From: Euonymus europaeus
Lineage: Eukaryota; Streptophyta; Magnoliopsida; Celastrales; Celastraceae
Length of the DNA: 64,000 nucleotides
Direction of reading: 5' to 3'
Assembly: GCA_963580455.1 (NCBI GenBank)
Contig: OY756968.1
Location: 4,687,544 to 4,751,543, forward strand
The notes below the pieces were generated by a model, which made no database searches, had not been told where the DNA came from, and worked only from the letters and a program-made list of their open reading frames with translations. The translations under genes were made by a program, and so were the position numbers. This document shows positions 33,294 through 44,193 of this stretch, piece by piece. The stretch's first letter is position 1. Each line of letters opens with the position of its first letter.

Positions 33294-34973
33294 TCAACAC
33301 TCGGACGAGTTAGCTCTTGACTCTGTACTGCCACAACCGAGTCGATGACTGCCGCTCACCGATTCAGAGTGGAGCAGTAGCATCTCCCAATCCACTTGCT
33401 CCTCCTCCTCGCTCTTCCCCTTCATCATCTCCAAAATGCTACTCGCCTTCTCCTTTACGCGTTCATTCCCCGTCGTTTCCATTCTCTCTAACACTTCCAC
33501 TGCTCCGGCCACCTGCGCCAATCCCTTGAACCTCATACCTCCATGACTCAGTCCAAACAACGCTGCCAGACAACTCTCCCAAGTTGACTCACTCATCTCA
33601 CCCTCTCTAAGTATCCCCACCAAACACGCCACCGCACCCGAATCCAACATTGCCGCCCTCCCATACACACACGAGGCCAAATTACAGAGAGTCAATAGGA
33701 TCTGATTCGCCATTTGACCCGAACTCGCCATGGTCAAAAGAACCTGAACCGACCCAAGTTTGATTAACTTAATCCGGTTGCTATGAACGAGTGAGAGATG
33801 GTATAACGCCAACGCCGAGTCATGACGAGTCCGCTCGCTATCCGATCGGAGCAAGTGCAGAAGAGGAGGCAAAGCCCCTAAGACCCCAATCGCAGTCTTG
33901 TTATCATCGTCAAGAGCTAAACTGAAGATTGCACCGCAAGCGTGTTCTTGCGCTTCAGGGGATCCTGACTTCAACACATCAATCAACGGTGGGATGATCC
34001 CTGACCGTACGATCTTGACCTTATTCAATGTTTCTAATGATAAATTGACTAAACATGCGACTGAGTTCGCCTGAATGTTTGTGTACCTCGAGATGATCAA
34101 TGATCGTAGGGCTGAGAGTATCCGAGAAGTACAGAGAGTGATCCTGCCGTCCTCTCTGGTTCTCGTTATTTTTCTGAGAGACATCACAGCTTCTTCTACC
34201 TCAAAGACATGTGGGCTTTTCATTTTTGTCATTAATTCGTCTTCTTCAGGGTTAGGGTAAGGGTTTAGGAACTCGTTGTCTGAAGAAGAAGAAGAAGAAG
34301 AAGAAGAGAAGCAACTCGGTCGCCCAGCCAAATGTAGAGGCGGAGTCGACATTGTCGTCTCGATTGACTCGTCGGAGCTCGAGTGCGTGTGAGTTGAGAG
34401 GCGAGTAATGTCCGACGAGGAGTGGGTGAATTTCACTGAAGTCTTCTCTTCCAATCTTTGAATCAAATCCTTCTCCGAACTGCTAATGCTTTCGTCTCCT
34501 CTTATACTCTTCGAATCAGGGGTGTTTTGTGCGTGGGAAGCCATATATGCACGGACAATCTTTTCTGCGGTGAAGAAATCCAGGGGTTTGGGAGGATCTA
34601 ATGAGAACTTGTGGCAACAGCTGAGAATTGCAGATTTGAGGGCAAGATTGGGAATAACGTTGGAGAAATCCGGCGTTGTACCGTCGGGGAGTAATGGAGC
34701 AAAGGCTAGGGTTTGACAAGCTTGCACACACGCTCGCTCGAAAGTGTGTCCAGAGGAGACAATAACCGGATCGTTCATTAGAGACCCAGAAATAGGACAG
34801 AGAAAGCCTTTAGGGGTTTCTTCTTGATCATCAAGCTTCTGCCGTGTCTGGTGCTTGGAGGAGGAGCGGTGGAGGGAGATCCTCCATTTGGGTTTCTCGT
34901 CTTTGTCCCAATTCCGTTTCTGATTGGTGGGTTTTTGGACTACAAATCTCATCACAGCTTCTTGAAACTCCAT
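33294..34973 (-). CDS. PUB38/39-like: Plant U-box E3 ubiquitin ligase with ARM repeats
   Basis: A single-exon product of 559 residues from ATG 34973; the frame is open further upstream, but without another ATG. A U-box spans about residues 54-125 (GFLCPISGSLMNDPVIVSSGHTFER ... PNLALKSAI), binding the E2. A serine-rich linker follows, with a run of nine serines. Armadillo repeats fill the C-terminal half (NSVACLVNLSLE, GAIFSLALDDDNKTAIG, ALPPLLHLL, ALYHLSLVHSNRIKLI), forming the substrate platform. Domain order matches the PUB-ARM class, nearest PUB38/39 by general appearance. Role: substrate-selective ubiquitination, often in stress or hormone signalling. The target is unknown. Confidence 0.93.
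   Translation of the reverse strand: MEFQEAVMRFVVQKPTNQKRNWDKDEKPKWRISLHRSSSKHQTRQKLDDQEETPKGFLCPISGSLMNDPVIVSSGHTFERACVQACQTLAFAPLLPDGTTPDFSNVIPNLALKSAILSCCHKFSLDPPKPLDFFTAEKIVRAYMASHAQNTPDSKSIRGDESISSSEKDLIQRLEEKTSVKFTHSSSDITRLSTHTHSSSDESIETTMSTPPLHLAGRPSCFSSSSSSSSSDNEFLNPYPNPEEDELMTKMKSPHVFEVEEAVMSLRKITRTREDGRITLCTSRILSALRSLIISRYTNIQANSVACLVNLSLETLNKVKIVRSGIIPPLIDVLKSGSPEAQEHACGAIFSLALDDDNKTAIGVLGALPPLLHLLRSDSERTRHDSALALYHLSLVHSNRIKLIKLGSVQVLLTMASSGQMANQILLTLCNLASCVYGRAAMLDSGAVACLVGILREGEMSESTWESCLAALFGLSHGGMRFKGLAQVAGAVEVLERMETTGNERVKEKASSILEMMKGKSEEEEQVDWEMLLLHSESVSGSHRLGCGSTESRANSSEC
34282..34308. repeat. (GAA)n microsatellite coding a serine run
   Basis: Reads TTC/TCT repeats on the coding strand, giving the poly-serine segment of the U-box protein. 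Such runs change length easily. Confidence 0.85.
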
Positions 34974-36118
34974 TATCTGTCCTGTGTCTTTATTTTTCCC
35001 AAACGGAAATGCCAATGAACAAGGTTGAAGAAGGTTGTTTAAAAAAATCAGGGAGTTGGTGCCGAGATTTTGTGGATTCTTGAAGCTTCGGGAATGTAGC
35101 GAAGATCAAGCAACGATATTGTTGAAGACACGTTGGGGACGAAGAGTGATAATAGATAGGAATTTTGGTGATTTTGAAATTGAGAGTTATACTTTGATTC
35201 GCTTCTGGCCAATCAGAAGATAAAGAACTGAGCCTCAATTTTTGACAAATAAAAAAAGTGAAAATTACTCATCCGTTTGATACAGCGTATAAACTAGCTT
35301 ATACTCTGTCAGACATACTCCCAGACATTCTCAACTTTTATACTCTATCACACATACTCTCACCTGAACAACTTTTTTGACTTTCGTCCAACTTATTTTT
35401 TATTTTTTTATCACTTTCATCCCTCTCAACGGATACCACAAAAATATTATGCCTAATTTGATTAGAATTAACATATATGTTGATTTTAAAGTATTATTTT
35501 AAATGCTAATATATATAATATTTTATTCATTTTTTGTTGATAACATAAATATTGTGACAAATTACATAGAGAGAATTATGCAATTCATTTTAAAATAAAA
35601 ACAATTAATTATCAAATTGTTTCACATTTTAAACGTAGTGATTTGAATATAGTGGTAAATAATAATCATATTATTATTATTTAAATAATGATTATTGATT
35701 ATATTGAATTATTAGGTTATAATTTATTTATTTTTTGATTCAAAGGAGGGCATACCAACAAAAAAAATGAAAGCCTACCCTATTATCCAAACAACACTTC
35801 TAGGCCAAGAAATCTCAATATAGTCCTCCCATAACAAACTCAAAACATGCTTAGGAGGATAATAAAAAAATTCTAACTCCGCTATCAAACTCTAAGGCCA
35901 TGCTTGATAACAAGTCATCACATATGTTCCCTACTCTATAAACATGTTCAATCCTAACTTCCCACCCTTTGTTCAAAAGAACATGACGCTGGTTCACCAA
36001 ATTGGCTTAAGATTATATTATAATTTACATAACGATATATAAATGATTATGTATTGAATACACTAACTATCAATCGTCATATATCATTTATAAACTTCCC
36101 TTTTTGACAGTTGTCGAT
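34974..36118. other. U-box promoter and gene-free stretch
   Basis: The first 250 bp are the probable U-box promoter and 5' UTR on the minus strand. Near 35276 the text GTTTGATACAGCGTATAAAC and near 35790 TATCCAAACAAC could be worn ends of an old DNA element, but the match is short. The rest is strongly AT-rich. Confidence 0.3.
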
Positions 36119-36131
36119 TTACATTTGAAAG

Positions 36132-36320
36132 ATCTAACAAGTGGTTGGCTCAAGTGACATGATGCTTGTTCCCTTAAGCAATATCTCAAGTTCGAATCTT
36201 GTGAATAAAAAAAAAATTGTTGAGAGATTTTTGTACTCTTAGTGGCACCCTCCCGGCTCGGTCAGGATCAGTCGCAGTAAGGTTAATTGCAGACGATTGA
36301 CAGTCTAGACAAAAAAAAAA
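36132..36320 (+). mobile_element. tRNA-derived SINE
   Basis: Box A is TGGCTCAAGTGA at 36146-36157 and box B is a consensus GTTCGAATC at 36190-36198. The unit ends in a run of A at 36311-36320. Imperfect flanking repeats TACATTTGAAAGA (36119-36131) and TACTTTTAAAAGA (36321-36333) match at 11 of 13 positions. Different in sequence from the SINE at 2745. Confidence 0.65.
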
Positions 36321-36333
36321 TACTTTTAAAAGA

Positions 36334-37477
36334 ATATTATATAAATTAATTAAACTCGATCACTAAGAAAAAAAAATAACCTACTCTTTTTAAACCCTAG
36401 TTGGGTCCTCTCACTCATGCACTCTAACCATGGTTAAGCCCGCAACACTGTTGCGAACACCGCTATTTAGTCAAATATAAAAAGTCTTGAGGCAATTTTG
36501 TGATAGAAATAGAGACGCAATTCAGCCTCTTCCTCTAGTCGAGTTTGTCTGTGAAGCCACCATTACAGTGTATTTGAAGCTTTTGACACCAGATTTACAA
36601 GGTGAGTAGACCATTTGAGTTGGCTGTAATTTAAAATATCGAAAAAATATACTATATGCATACTTTTCCTTGTTTTGTTTCGTGCATATATATATATATA
36701 TATATACGTATGTATAAATGTATGTATGTATATACTTGCATGACTTTTTCCTTCCATTGTTTAGATTTTTAATTTGTAGCATGACACAATTAAATTAAAT
36801 GTGGAATTAGTAAGAATTGAAGGTGATAAGAGTTGGAGGGGAGTCCAATCCTTTAAAGGGGAATTGTCTAAGACATTGATCGTAAAACAGTGGTATCATA
36901 AAAAGAATGTTCTCCCCATAACTACATAAAACTAGCTAACCATTCTTGGGTGGTTGAGTTAATGTGAATGTAGATTTTCTTTAGCAAAAACTCATCTAAG
37001 AGGTATTCCAATTCCAATCCACCATGACGCCTTTGCATGTATGGTAAACTTTTGGAGTAATTGGTGCATCCCGACACGTGTTTTAGATTGATACCGTATC
37101 AGATCTCCAATTTGATTAGTAAGGTAGATACATCATGTCTCAATATGCAAGGTTCAAATCCCGCTGACAGTATATTTATCTATATAAGTGTGAGTGTGTT
37201 ATTTGTGGGTGTGAATGCATTGCTTGATGTGTGAATTCTAATTCAACAATAGAGCTTTATAAAAGGGTATATGAGCCTTCGCTTTTTACAATCTAGCATG
37301 CAATAGCTTCTGTTCTTTTTCTTATCTCAGTCAATGACTCCATGGACCAACTTTGGATGCTCTGGCTGATCTAATATTTTGTGATTCCATTCCATTTTGC
37401 AATGTGGCCGGCCCATTAGATCTACTCGGCCCAAGCGATCACTATTGGCTATATATATGTATAATATATGTATATAC
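36334..37477. other. Gene-free stretch with a SINE-like remnant
   Basis: A box-B-like GTTCAAATC at 37152-37160, with TGATTAGTAAGG about 40 nt upstream, could be another old SINE. A (TA)n run lies near 36687-36705. No gene is seen. Confidence 0.35.
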
Positions 37478-37996
37478 ACATAGAAATTCGGGTTTTACTT
37501 GCGTCCAGTCCAATCAAAACACTAGATGACGTACCATCCATTTCAATGCACGACACATGGTTGAATTGGTCAACATTCATAAATGATTTTCAATTTTTTT
37601 CAAAATTTTATTATGAAAATGATATGACAAAAATGGATGTGGGGATTTAGTTTATTATTAATGAAAAACTTAACAGAGCGATGACAATAATTTTGTTTTA
37701 TTTTTTTTCAATTCTTTTGTCGACAGATTATTGACGGATTTTTTGCCCGACGGATTACAAGTTGAATTTATTTTTAATTTTTTTTGTTCTACGGATTATC
37801 GACAAAAATTAATTTTTAAATTTTTTGTAAGATTACTGACAAAAAAATCCATCTATAATTACCAACAAAAATTTTCTCATCGATGTTTAGATTATTTACG
37901 ACATTTTAACAACAAAAAATTCCCGTCGGTAATCAATATTACTGATGAAGATTACCGGAAAAAATTTGATAGATAATTCATGAATTTCTTATTGTG
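37478..37996. mobile_element. Possible non-autonomous CACTA-type remnant
   Basis: The inverted right end reads CACAATAAGAAATTC, close to the CACTACAAGAAATT end of plant CACTA elements. Several short phrases such as GACGGATTA and CCGTCGGTAAT recur inside, as in CACTA subterminal repeats. The left end (CACATAGAAATTC at 37478) is uncertain and no 3-bp duplication was confirmed. Confidence 0.35.
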
Positions 37997-38218
37997 AGAT
38001 AAACGATGTCAAACTATTAATTGAGGCAAGATAGAAATTTACTTTTTTTTAATGATGAAAATTAAAATATTAAATCTAATAATAGAGAGATAAATTATTT
38101 TTGTATCGTTATGTTATAACTATAAATTGTTTTGTACTTCAGCCCCACAAATCCAGTTTCTTAACATTCTCAATTGCATATAATCAAGTTTCGAAGGAAG
38201 AAGAAAAAGAGCAAGACA

Positions 38219-38725
38219 AAGATGTGAGGAGGAACCTAAACTTTTCCAGAGCTAGGACGACACTGCGAGGATCCCGAATGCAATCAGCTCGATTTTCTTC
38301 CTTTCAATTGCGACGGATGTCATCAGGTATTCAGGTGTTATGCTTGGAACGCAAATAATATAAACCACACAGCTGCGCCACATCTGACCACAAGAGTAAA
38401 AAGGTCGTCGCACAATCTGCTCGACTGTAATCAAAACTACCGACTTCGCCAGAGAGGACAAGAGGTAGATTTTGATGAATCTGAAACGTCTTGAGATTGT
38501 GACCCTAGAAAGATGAAGGAGAAGCCGAATTGTCCTGTAAGGTGGTGCAATGAGAAACTCGCTTTCTCCAATACGGCAACCTACAAAATGTGTGAATGGA
38601 AGGTGTGTTTGAAGCACAGGTTCTCGGCGGACCATGAGTGCAAACCATCAGCTTGGACTTCGACTGTTAATGGTTTGATTGACGGAAAGAGAGGAGGGCA
38701 AGTGCATTGCATTTTATTATTGTAG
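38219..38725 (+). pseudogene. AN1 zinc-finger stress-associated protein (SAP-type), decayed
   Basis: Near 38243 one frame reads [18 protein letters not shown] and [12 protein letters not shown], the first AN1 finger of SAP11/13-type proteins. After that the homology jumps between frames (DHKSKKVV, then [11 protein letters not shown]) with stops. A 70-codon frame from 38513 carries the second finger: [21 protein letters not shown], then [13 protein letters not shown]. One zinc-binding cysteine is replaced by Tyr (TATYKMC). Several frameshifts and this loss mark it as a pseudogene. There is no intron in the covered region. The copia element begins 88 bp downstream. Confidence 0.75.
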
Positions 38726-38807
38726 ATTGAAAATAGAGAGAAAAAAAACACACTTATTGAAGGAGAAATAACACACTTACTAAAAAACCCATAAATGTGT
38801 TTAATGG

Positions 38808-38812
38808 TGTAG
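38808..38812. repeat. Target-site duplication of the copia element, left
   Basis: TGTAG, repeated at 44189-44193. Confidence 0.88.
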
Positions 38813-39201
38813 TGTGGAATCCATACTCTAGTTGCATGCAAAGTCTAACTTTGCATGCAAGCCACCAATCACCATGTCTAGAAGCAGCAGCCAGCTAACC
38901 ACCAAGTCCACTCTTCACCAACCCACCATGCACCACCAGCAGCCCTTCACCAACCCACTGCCCACCTTGGTTGAAAATGCAGCCAATGTTTGGCCAAAGT
39001 TTGGCACATGGTTTGACTTAGTTGGTATTTATATCTCTATATAAAGATATGTGTGTGTGCATGTATTGTATGATATACAAGAGAAGAGTGATAGAGAGAG
39101 AAAGAAAGTGGTGTAGTTAGTTTTGAAGAAAATAAACTCAAAGCATTTTTCTCTCAGTTTTTGGTTTCGTTGCTTGTCATATTGATCCGGTATTCTCAAC
39201 A
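38813..39201 (+). repeat. 5' LTR of the copia element
   Basis: 389 bp, TG...CA ends. A TATA-like CTATATAAAG lies at 39038-39047 in a suitable place for the LTR promoter. A near-palindrome GCATGCAAAGT..ACTTTGCATGC lies close to its start. Confidence 0.92.
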
Positions 39202-39203
39202 AG

Positions 39204-39215
39204 TGGTATCGGAGG
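39204..39215 (+). promoter_or_regulatory. Primer-binding site (initiator tRNA-Met type)
   Basis: TGGTATCGGAGG lies two bases after the 5' LTR. It matches the usual plant TGGTATCAGAGC with two changes. Confidence 0.82.
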
Positions 39216-39440
39216 AAAGGTTAAGTACCGGAAGTCATCCCGGACAGAAACAGAGCATGTTTTTGCTCTCGGGTCAATTTTTTGACTTCAACGAAATCAA
39301 GTTTTGAACACATCTGGGTGTTCCTCATCACCTCACGAGTCTTCTGGTTTAAAAATCATCAAAATCGAACGTCGGGGTGATGCCACACTCTCCCTCTAAA
39401 AATTGGAGGTAATATTCACGTTTTCTGGAGGTTGAAGACG

Positions 39441-39550
39441 AAGTGACGTCATCATCTGCCACGTCAGCGCCACGTCACAAGGCCACGTCAGCATCTGCCA
39501 CGTCAGCGCACAGTCAGCAATTGTGCCACGTCAGCAAACGGCGTCAGTTG
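39441..39550 (+). promoter_or_regulatory. Cluster of ACGTCA (bZIP-type) motifs in the copia leader
   Basis: Six ACGTCA cores occur within about 110 bp, mostly as CCACGTCAGC, and one is the palindrome TGACGTCA. These are core binding sequences of plant bZIP/TGA factors. Activity is not shown by sequence alone. Confidence 0.45.
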
Positions 39551-39754
39551 ACCGTTAGTCAACAGTTAAGCCCGGTTCAAATTACAGAAACTTTGACCGG
39601 CCGGCTCGGTATTTTTCGGACCGGTTTTCAGGAAGGTCAGACCGGTTCCTAAGGTTTTCGACCCTTCCGGACGCAACCGTGCTATCGGTTTTGCGAGATT
39701 CCGCTCCAAAAATTTTGGTGTTGCTCGGTTTAGCTTGAAACCGAATCTTTTCTG

Positions 39755-42700
39755 ATGGAAGCCTCTACATCAGAATCATCAGGAGCTATGATGAAGTTGA
39801 CACCGACAAATTATGCTTTGTGGAAACCTCGGATGGAGGATTTCTTGAATTGCAGAGATTTGGCGGATCCCTTGGAAAATGAGGGCAAGAGACCAGATGA
39901 TATAAAGGATGCTGAGTGGACAAAGAAACACAAGAAGACGATTGGTCAAATTCGTAATTGGATTGACCACAGTGTGTTTCACCATGTTGCACAGGAGACG
40001 AATGCATACGAGCTCTGGAAAAAGCTCGAAAACATGTATCAAGCCAAGACCGCTCGAAATAAAGCTCTCTTGGTTAGACGGCTTGTCAACTTGAAGTTGA
40101 AAAATGGTACTTCTGTAGCTGAGCACACCAATGAGTTTCAGAACTTGGTGAATCAACTTGTAGCTGTCAAGTTTATTCTTAAAGATGAAGATCAAGCCTT
40201 ACTACTTCTCAGTTCCTTACCAGACAGTTGGGAGACGCTGGTGGTCTCTCTCAATAACTCTGCACCCGGAGGCACACTCACTATGGAGATGGTCTCAGAT
40301 GCTTTATTCAACGAGGAGAGTCGAAGGAAGGAATTGGGCATAGACCAGTCTCATGCCCTTGTTACTGAAAGTAGAGGACGGCCTCAGGGGAGAGGCAGGA
40401 GTAGAGGTAGAAGTCAGAGCCGAGGACGAAACCAGGATCATGGAAAGTCCAGTGACAGCAGGAGACAGCAAAAAGGTAAATACAAGTGTTACCATTGTGG
40501 CATTGAAGGCCACATCAAGAAAAATTGCCGGAAATTACAACGGGAGCAAGGTCAAACTAGCTCCGAGACAAAGAATGAAAGTGGTGAAACTCTGGTCACC
40601 ATATCGGAGGATGTAGCAGTACTCTCTTGTAGTGAAGAGACATGTCTACATGCAGCAAGCCACGACTCTGAGTGGGTGGTCGATACTGCTGCATCGCACC
40701 ACGCCACTCCACAAAGTGATTTCTTCACTTCGTACAAAACTGGTGATTTTGGTACAGTGAAGATGGGCAACGATAGTTTTGCCAAGATTGTGGCCATTGG
40801 TGATGTACATGTCAAGACGAATCTTGGATGTGCTATGGTGTTGAAGGACGTCCGACACGTCCCAGACCTCCGGTTCAATCTTATTGCTGTGAATGCCCTT
40901 GATAAACATGGCTATCACAATCATTTCGGCAATGGCACCTGGAAGTTGACGAAAGGTGCTTTGACTTATGCCAGAGGACATATTTGTGGCACATTGTATA
41001 GAACACAAGCCAAAGTATGTTCAGAAAGCATCAATGCTGTGGAGGAAGAGACTTCTCCAAATCTCTGGCACAAGAGACTCGGTCACATGGGAGAAAAAGG
41101 GTTGTCCACCCTGTCAAAGAAGGCACTCATCAAAGTGTCTAAAGATATTCCGCTGAACCCATGTGATCATTGCTTATTCGGGAAGCAGCACAGAGTCTCA
41201 TTCAATACATCTTCCACAAGAAGGTTAGAGTTGCTGAGTTTGGTACACTCTGATGTCTGTGGTCCTCTAGAAGAAGAGTCTTTGGGAGGTAACAGATATT
41301 TCCTGACTTTTATTGATGATGCTTCAAGGAAGGTGTGAGTATATTTTCTCAGAACCAAGGATCAGGTGTTCGAGAATTTCAAGAATTTCCACGCTATGGT
41401 GGAAAGGGAGACCGGAAAGAAGCTGAAGTGCCTCATGTCAGACAATGGAGGCGAGTACGTTTCCAGAGAATTTGAAACATATTGTGCTGAACGTGGTATT
41501 CGGCACGAGAAGACGGTCCCACGTACCCTACAACATAATAGTGTAGCCGAGAGGATGAATCAGACCATTATGGAACGAGCAAGGTGCATGCTCAGTATGG
41601 CAAAGCTGCCAAAGTCATTCTGGGGTGAAGCAGTTCGTGTGGCTCGCTACTTGATCAACAGATCACCGTCAGCACCGCTGAATTTTGAAATTCCGGAGAA
41701 GGTGTGGTCTGGCAGGAATATTTCCTATTCACACTTGAGAGTGTTTGGGTGCAAAGCTTTTGCACATGTATCCAAAGAGCAGAGACAGAAGCTCGACAGC
41801 AGATCCACTCCTTGCATCTTCGTTGGTTATGGAGATGAAGAATTTGGATACAGGTTATGGGATCCAATTGCTAAGAAGGTTATCAGAAGCAGGGATGTTG
41901 TGTTTCATGAAAATGAAGTATTTGAGGACTTGGACAAATCTTCCAAGACCATTGTTCCCGGTATTGCCAACACCATCCCAGATCCTACACTGGTGGCACC
42001 TGCAAATAATGGTGAATTGCAGGAGGAAGACTTAAAAGAAGTAGATACCGAAGGTGTTGAGCAGGGGGACCCACAACCCCCTCCACCAGAAGCTGTAGAA
42101 CCAGCACAACCTCCTCCAGTAGCTGTACCTCAGCCAGAAAGATCACAGAGAGGTCGTACCCTGATTCCGTCGAGGAGATATCCGGATTCAGACTATATTT
42201 TGCTTACTGATGATGGGGAGCCAGAGAGTTTTCAGGAAGCTCACAATCATGCTGAAAGCAGTGAGTGGATGCAGGCTATGCAAGAAGAAATGAATTCCTT
42301 GCAGAAAAACCAAACTTACGAGTTGGTAAAACTTCCTAAAGGGAAGAAAGCACTGCAGAACAAATGGGTGTTCAAGCTGAAGAAAGATGGCAACGGAAAG
42401 CTTGTGAAGTACAAAGCTCGATTGGTCGTCAAAGGTTTTCAACAGATGAAAGGAATTGACTTTGACGAGATTTTCTCACCGGTGGTAAAGATGACATCAA
42501 TCCGAGTCATCCTTGGGCTAGTAGCAAGCATGAATTTGGAGCTTGAACAGATGGATGTGAAAACAGCTTTTCTCCATGGTGATTTGGAGGAAGAAATCTA
42601 CATGGAGCAGCCAGAAGAGTTTGAAGTCCCTAAGAAGAAGCACTTAGTCTGCAAACTGCAGAAACGTTTCTACGGCCTTAAGCAAGCGCCGAGACAGTGG

Positions 42701-43752
42701 TACATAAAGTTTGACTCATTCATGATGGGTCATGGTTACAAAAGGACTGCAGCAGACCAGTGTGTTTATGTCCAAAAGTTCTCAGACGATAATTTTGTGA
42801 TATTACTGCTATATGTGGATGATATGTTAATTGTTGGCCAGGATGTAGCCATGATTAACAGATTGAAAGCCCAGTTATCCCAGTTCTTCGACATGAAGGA
42901 CTTAGGCCCAGCTCAACAGATATTGGGCATGAGGATTGTTCGTGACAGGAAAGCCAAGAAATTGTGGCTGTCACAGGAAGGTTTAACATGAAAAATGCAA
43001 AGCAGGTTACCACTCCGCTAGGTAACCATTTTCAGCTGAGCAAGAAATCTTGTCCTTCATCAGAGAAGGAGATTGAAGAGATGAAAGCAGTACCATACTC
43101 TTCAGCAGTCGGTAGTCTAATGTACGCAATGGTGTGTACAAGACCGGATATTGCTCACGCTGTTGTTGTTGTGAGCAGATTCCTTTCCAATCCAGGGAAA
43201 GAACATTGGGAAGGTGTTAAATGGATTCTCAGGTACCTGAAGGGTACGTCAAAGCTATGCTTGTGCTTTGGGGGAGCAGATCCAGTTCTGGATGGCTATA
43301 CTGATTCAGATATGGCTGGTGATCCTGATAGTAGAAAATCTACTTCAGGGTATGTTTTCACTTTTGCAGGGGGAGCTGTGTCATGGCAGTCCAAACTGCA
43401 GAAGTGTGTTGCTTTGTCTACAACAGAAGCAGAGTGTATTGCTGCAGCAGAAGCTGGTAAAGAAATGTTGTGGCTAAAGCGGTTTCTCCAGGAACTTGGT
43501 ATTAATCAAGAGGAATTCAAGGTACATTGTGACAGTCAGAGTGCTCTAGACTTGAGCAAGAATTCCATGTACCATTCCCGCACAAAGCACATTGATATTC
43601 GCTATCACTGGATACGTGAAGTGATTGAAGATGAACTGTTGAAACTGGTGAAGATTCACACAGCAGAAAATCCAGCAGACATGTTGACAAAAGTTGTTAC
43701 TCACGAGAAGCTCGGGCTATGTCGGGACATAGCTGGGATGGATAGTAACTGA
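39755..43752 (+). pseudogene. Copia gag-pol polyprotein with a stop and a frameshifting deletion
   Basis: Starts at ATG 39755. Gag has a zinc knuckle CYHCGIEGHIKKNC. Protease shows the active site VVDTAASHHAT. Integrase shows the HHCC region (HKRLGHMGEKG ... CDHCLFGK) and the acid residues of the core (HSDVCG, SDNGGEY, VAERMN). Reverse transcriptase has FLHGDLEEEIYMEQPE and the YVDD box, and RNase H has DSDMAGD and TEAECIAAAEA. Two defects: TGA at 41336-41338 in the integrase core, same frame before and after, and a shift near 42985, where about nine residues usual between RT and RNase H are missing and the frame changes. RNase H continues in the new frame to 43752. Confidence 0.92.
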
Positions 43753-43783
43753 AGATTGGTGAGTTGTGTTCTTCTCCTATGTG

Positions 43784-43799
43784 TATGGAGGGGGAGAAT
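43784..43799 (+). promoter_or_regulatory. Polypurine tract of the copia element
   Basis: ATGGAGGGGGAGAAT directly before the 3' LTR, the usual plus-strand priming site. Confidence 0.8.
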
Positions 43800-44188
43800 T
43801 GTGGAGTCCATACTCTAGTTGCATGCAAAGTCTAACTTTGCATGCAAGCCACCAACAACCATGTCTAGAAGCAGCAGCCAGCTAACCACCAAGTCCACTC
43901 TTCACCAACCCACCATGCACCACCAGCAGCCCTTCACCAACCCACTGCCCACCTTGGTTGAAAATGCAGCCCATGTTTGGCCAAAGTTTGGCACATGGTT
44001 TGACTTAGTTGGTATTTATATCTCTATATAAAGATATGTGTGTGTGCATGTATTGTATGATATACAAGAGAAGAGTGGTAGAGAGAGAAAGAATGTGGTG
44101 TAGTTAGTTTTGAAGAAAATAAACTCAAAGCATTTTTCCCTCAGTTTTTGGTTTCGTTGCTTGTCATATTGATCCGGTATTCTCAACA
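43800..44188 (+). repeat. 3' LTR of the copia element
   Basis: 389 bp, the same length as the 5' LTR, with about seven substitutions. Confidence 0.92.
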
Positions 44189-44193
44189 TGTAG
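44189..44193. repeat. Target-site duplication of the copia element, right
   Basis: TGTAG, matching 38808-38812. Confidence 0.88.

Larger units (their letters stand above)
38813..44188 (+). mobile_element. Full-length Ty1/copia LTR retrotransposon, Tork/Tnt1 type
   Basis: 5376 bp between two 5-bp duplications (TGTAG). Two 389-bp LTRs begin TGTGG and end CTCAACA, and differ by about seven bases when compared by eye (near 1.8%), so insertion was fairly recent. A primer-binding site complementary to initiator tRNA-Met follows the 5' LTR, and a purine-rich tract precedes the 3' LTR. One polyprotein in the order gag, protease, integrase, reverse transcriptase, RNase H is characteristic of copia; overall sequence resembles Tnt1-94-like Tork elements. 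Coding lesions leave this copy non-autonomous. The element is in the same orientation as the AN1 pseudogene. Confidence 0.95.

Noticed and set aside
35013..35015. Upstream start for the U-box protein
   Set aside because: The codon is TTG; the first ATG in frame is at 34973 and leaves the U-box complete.
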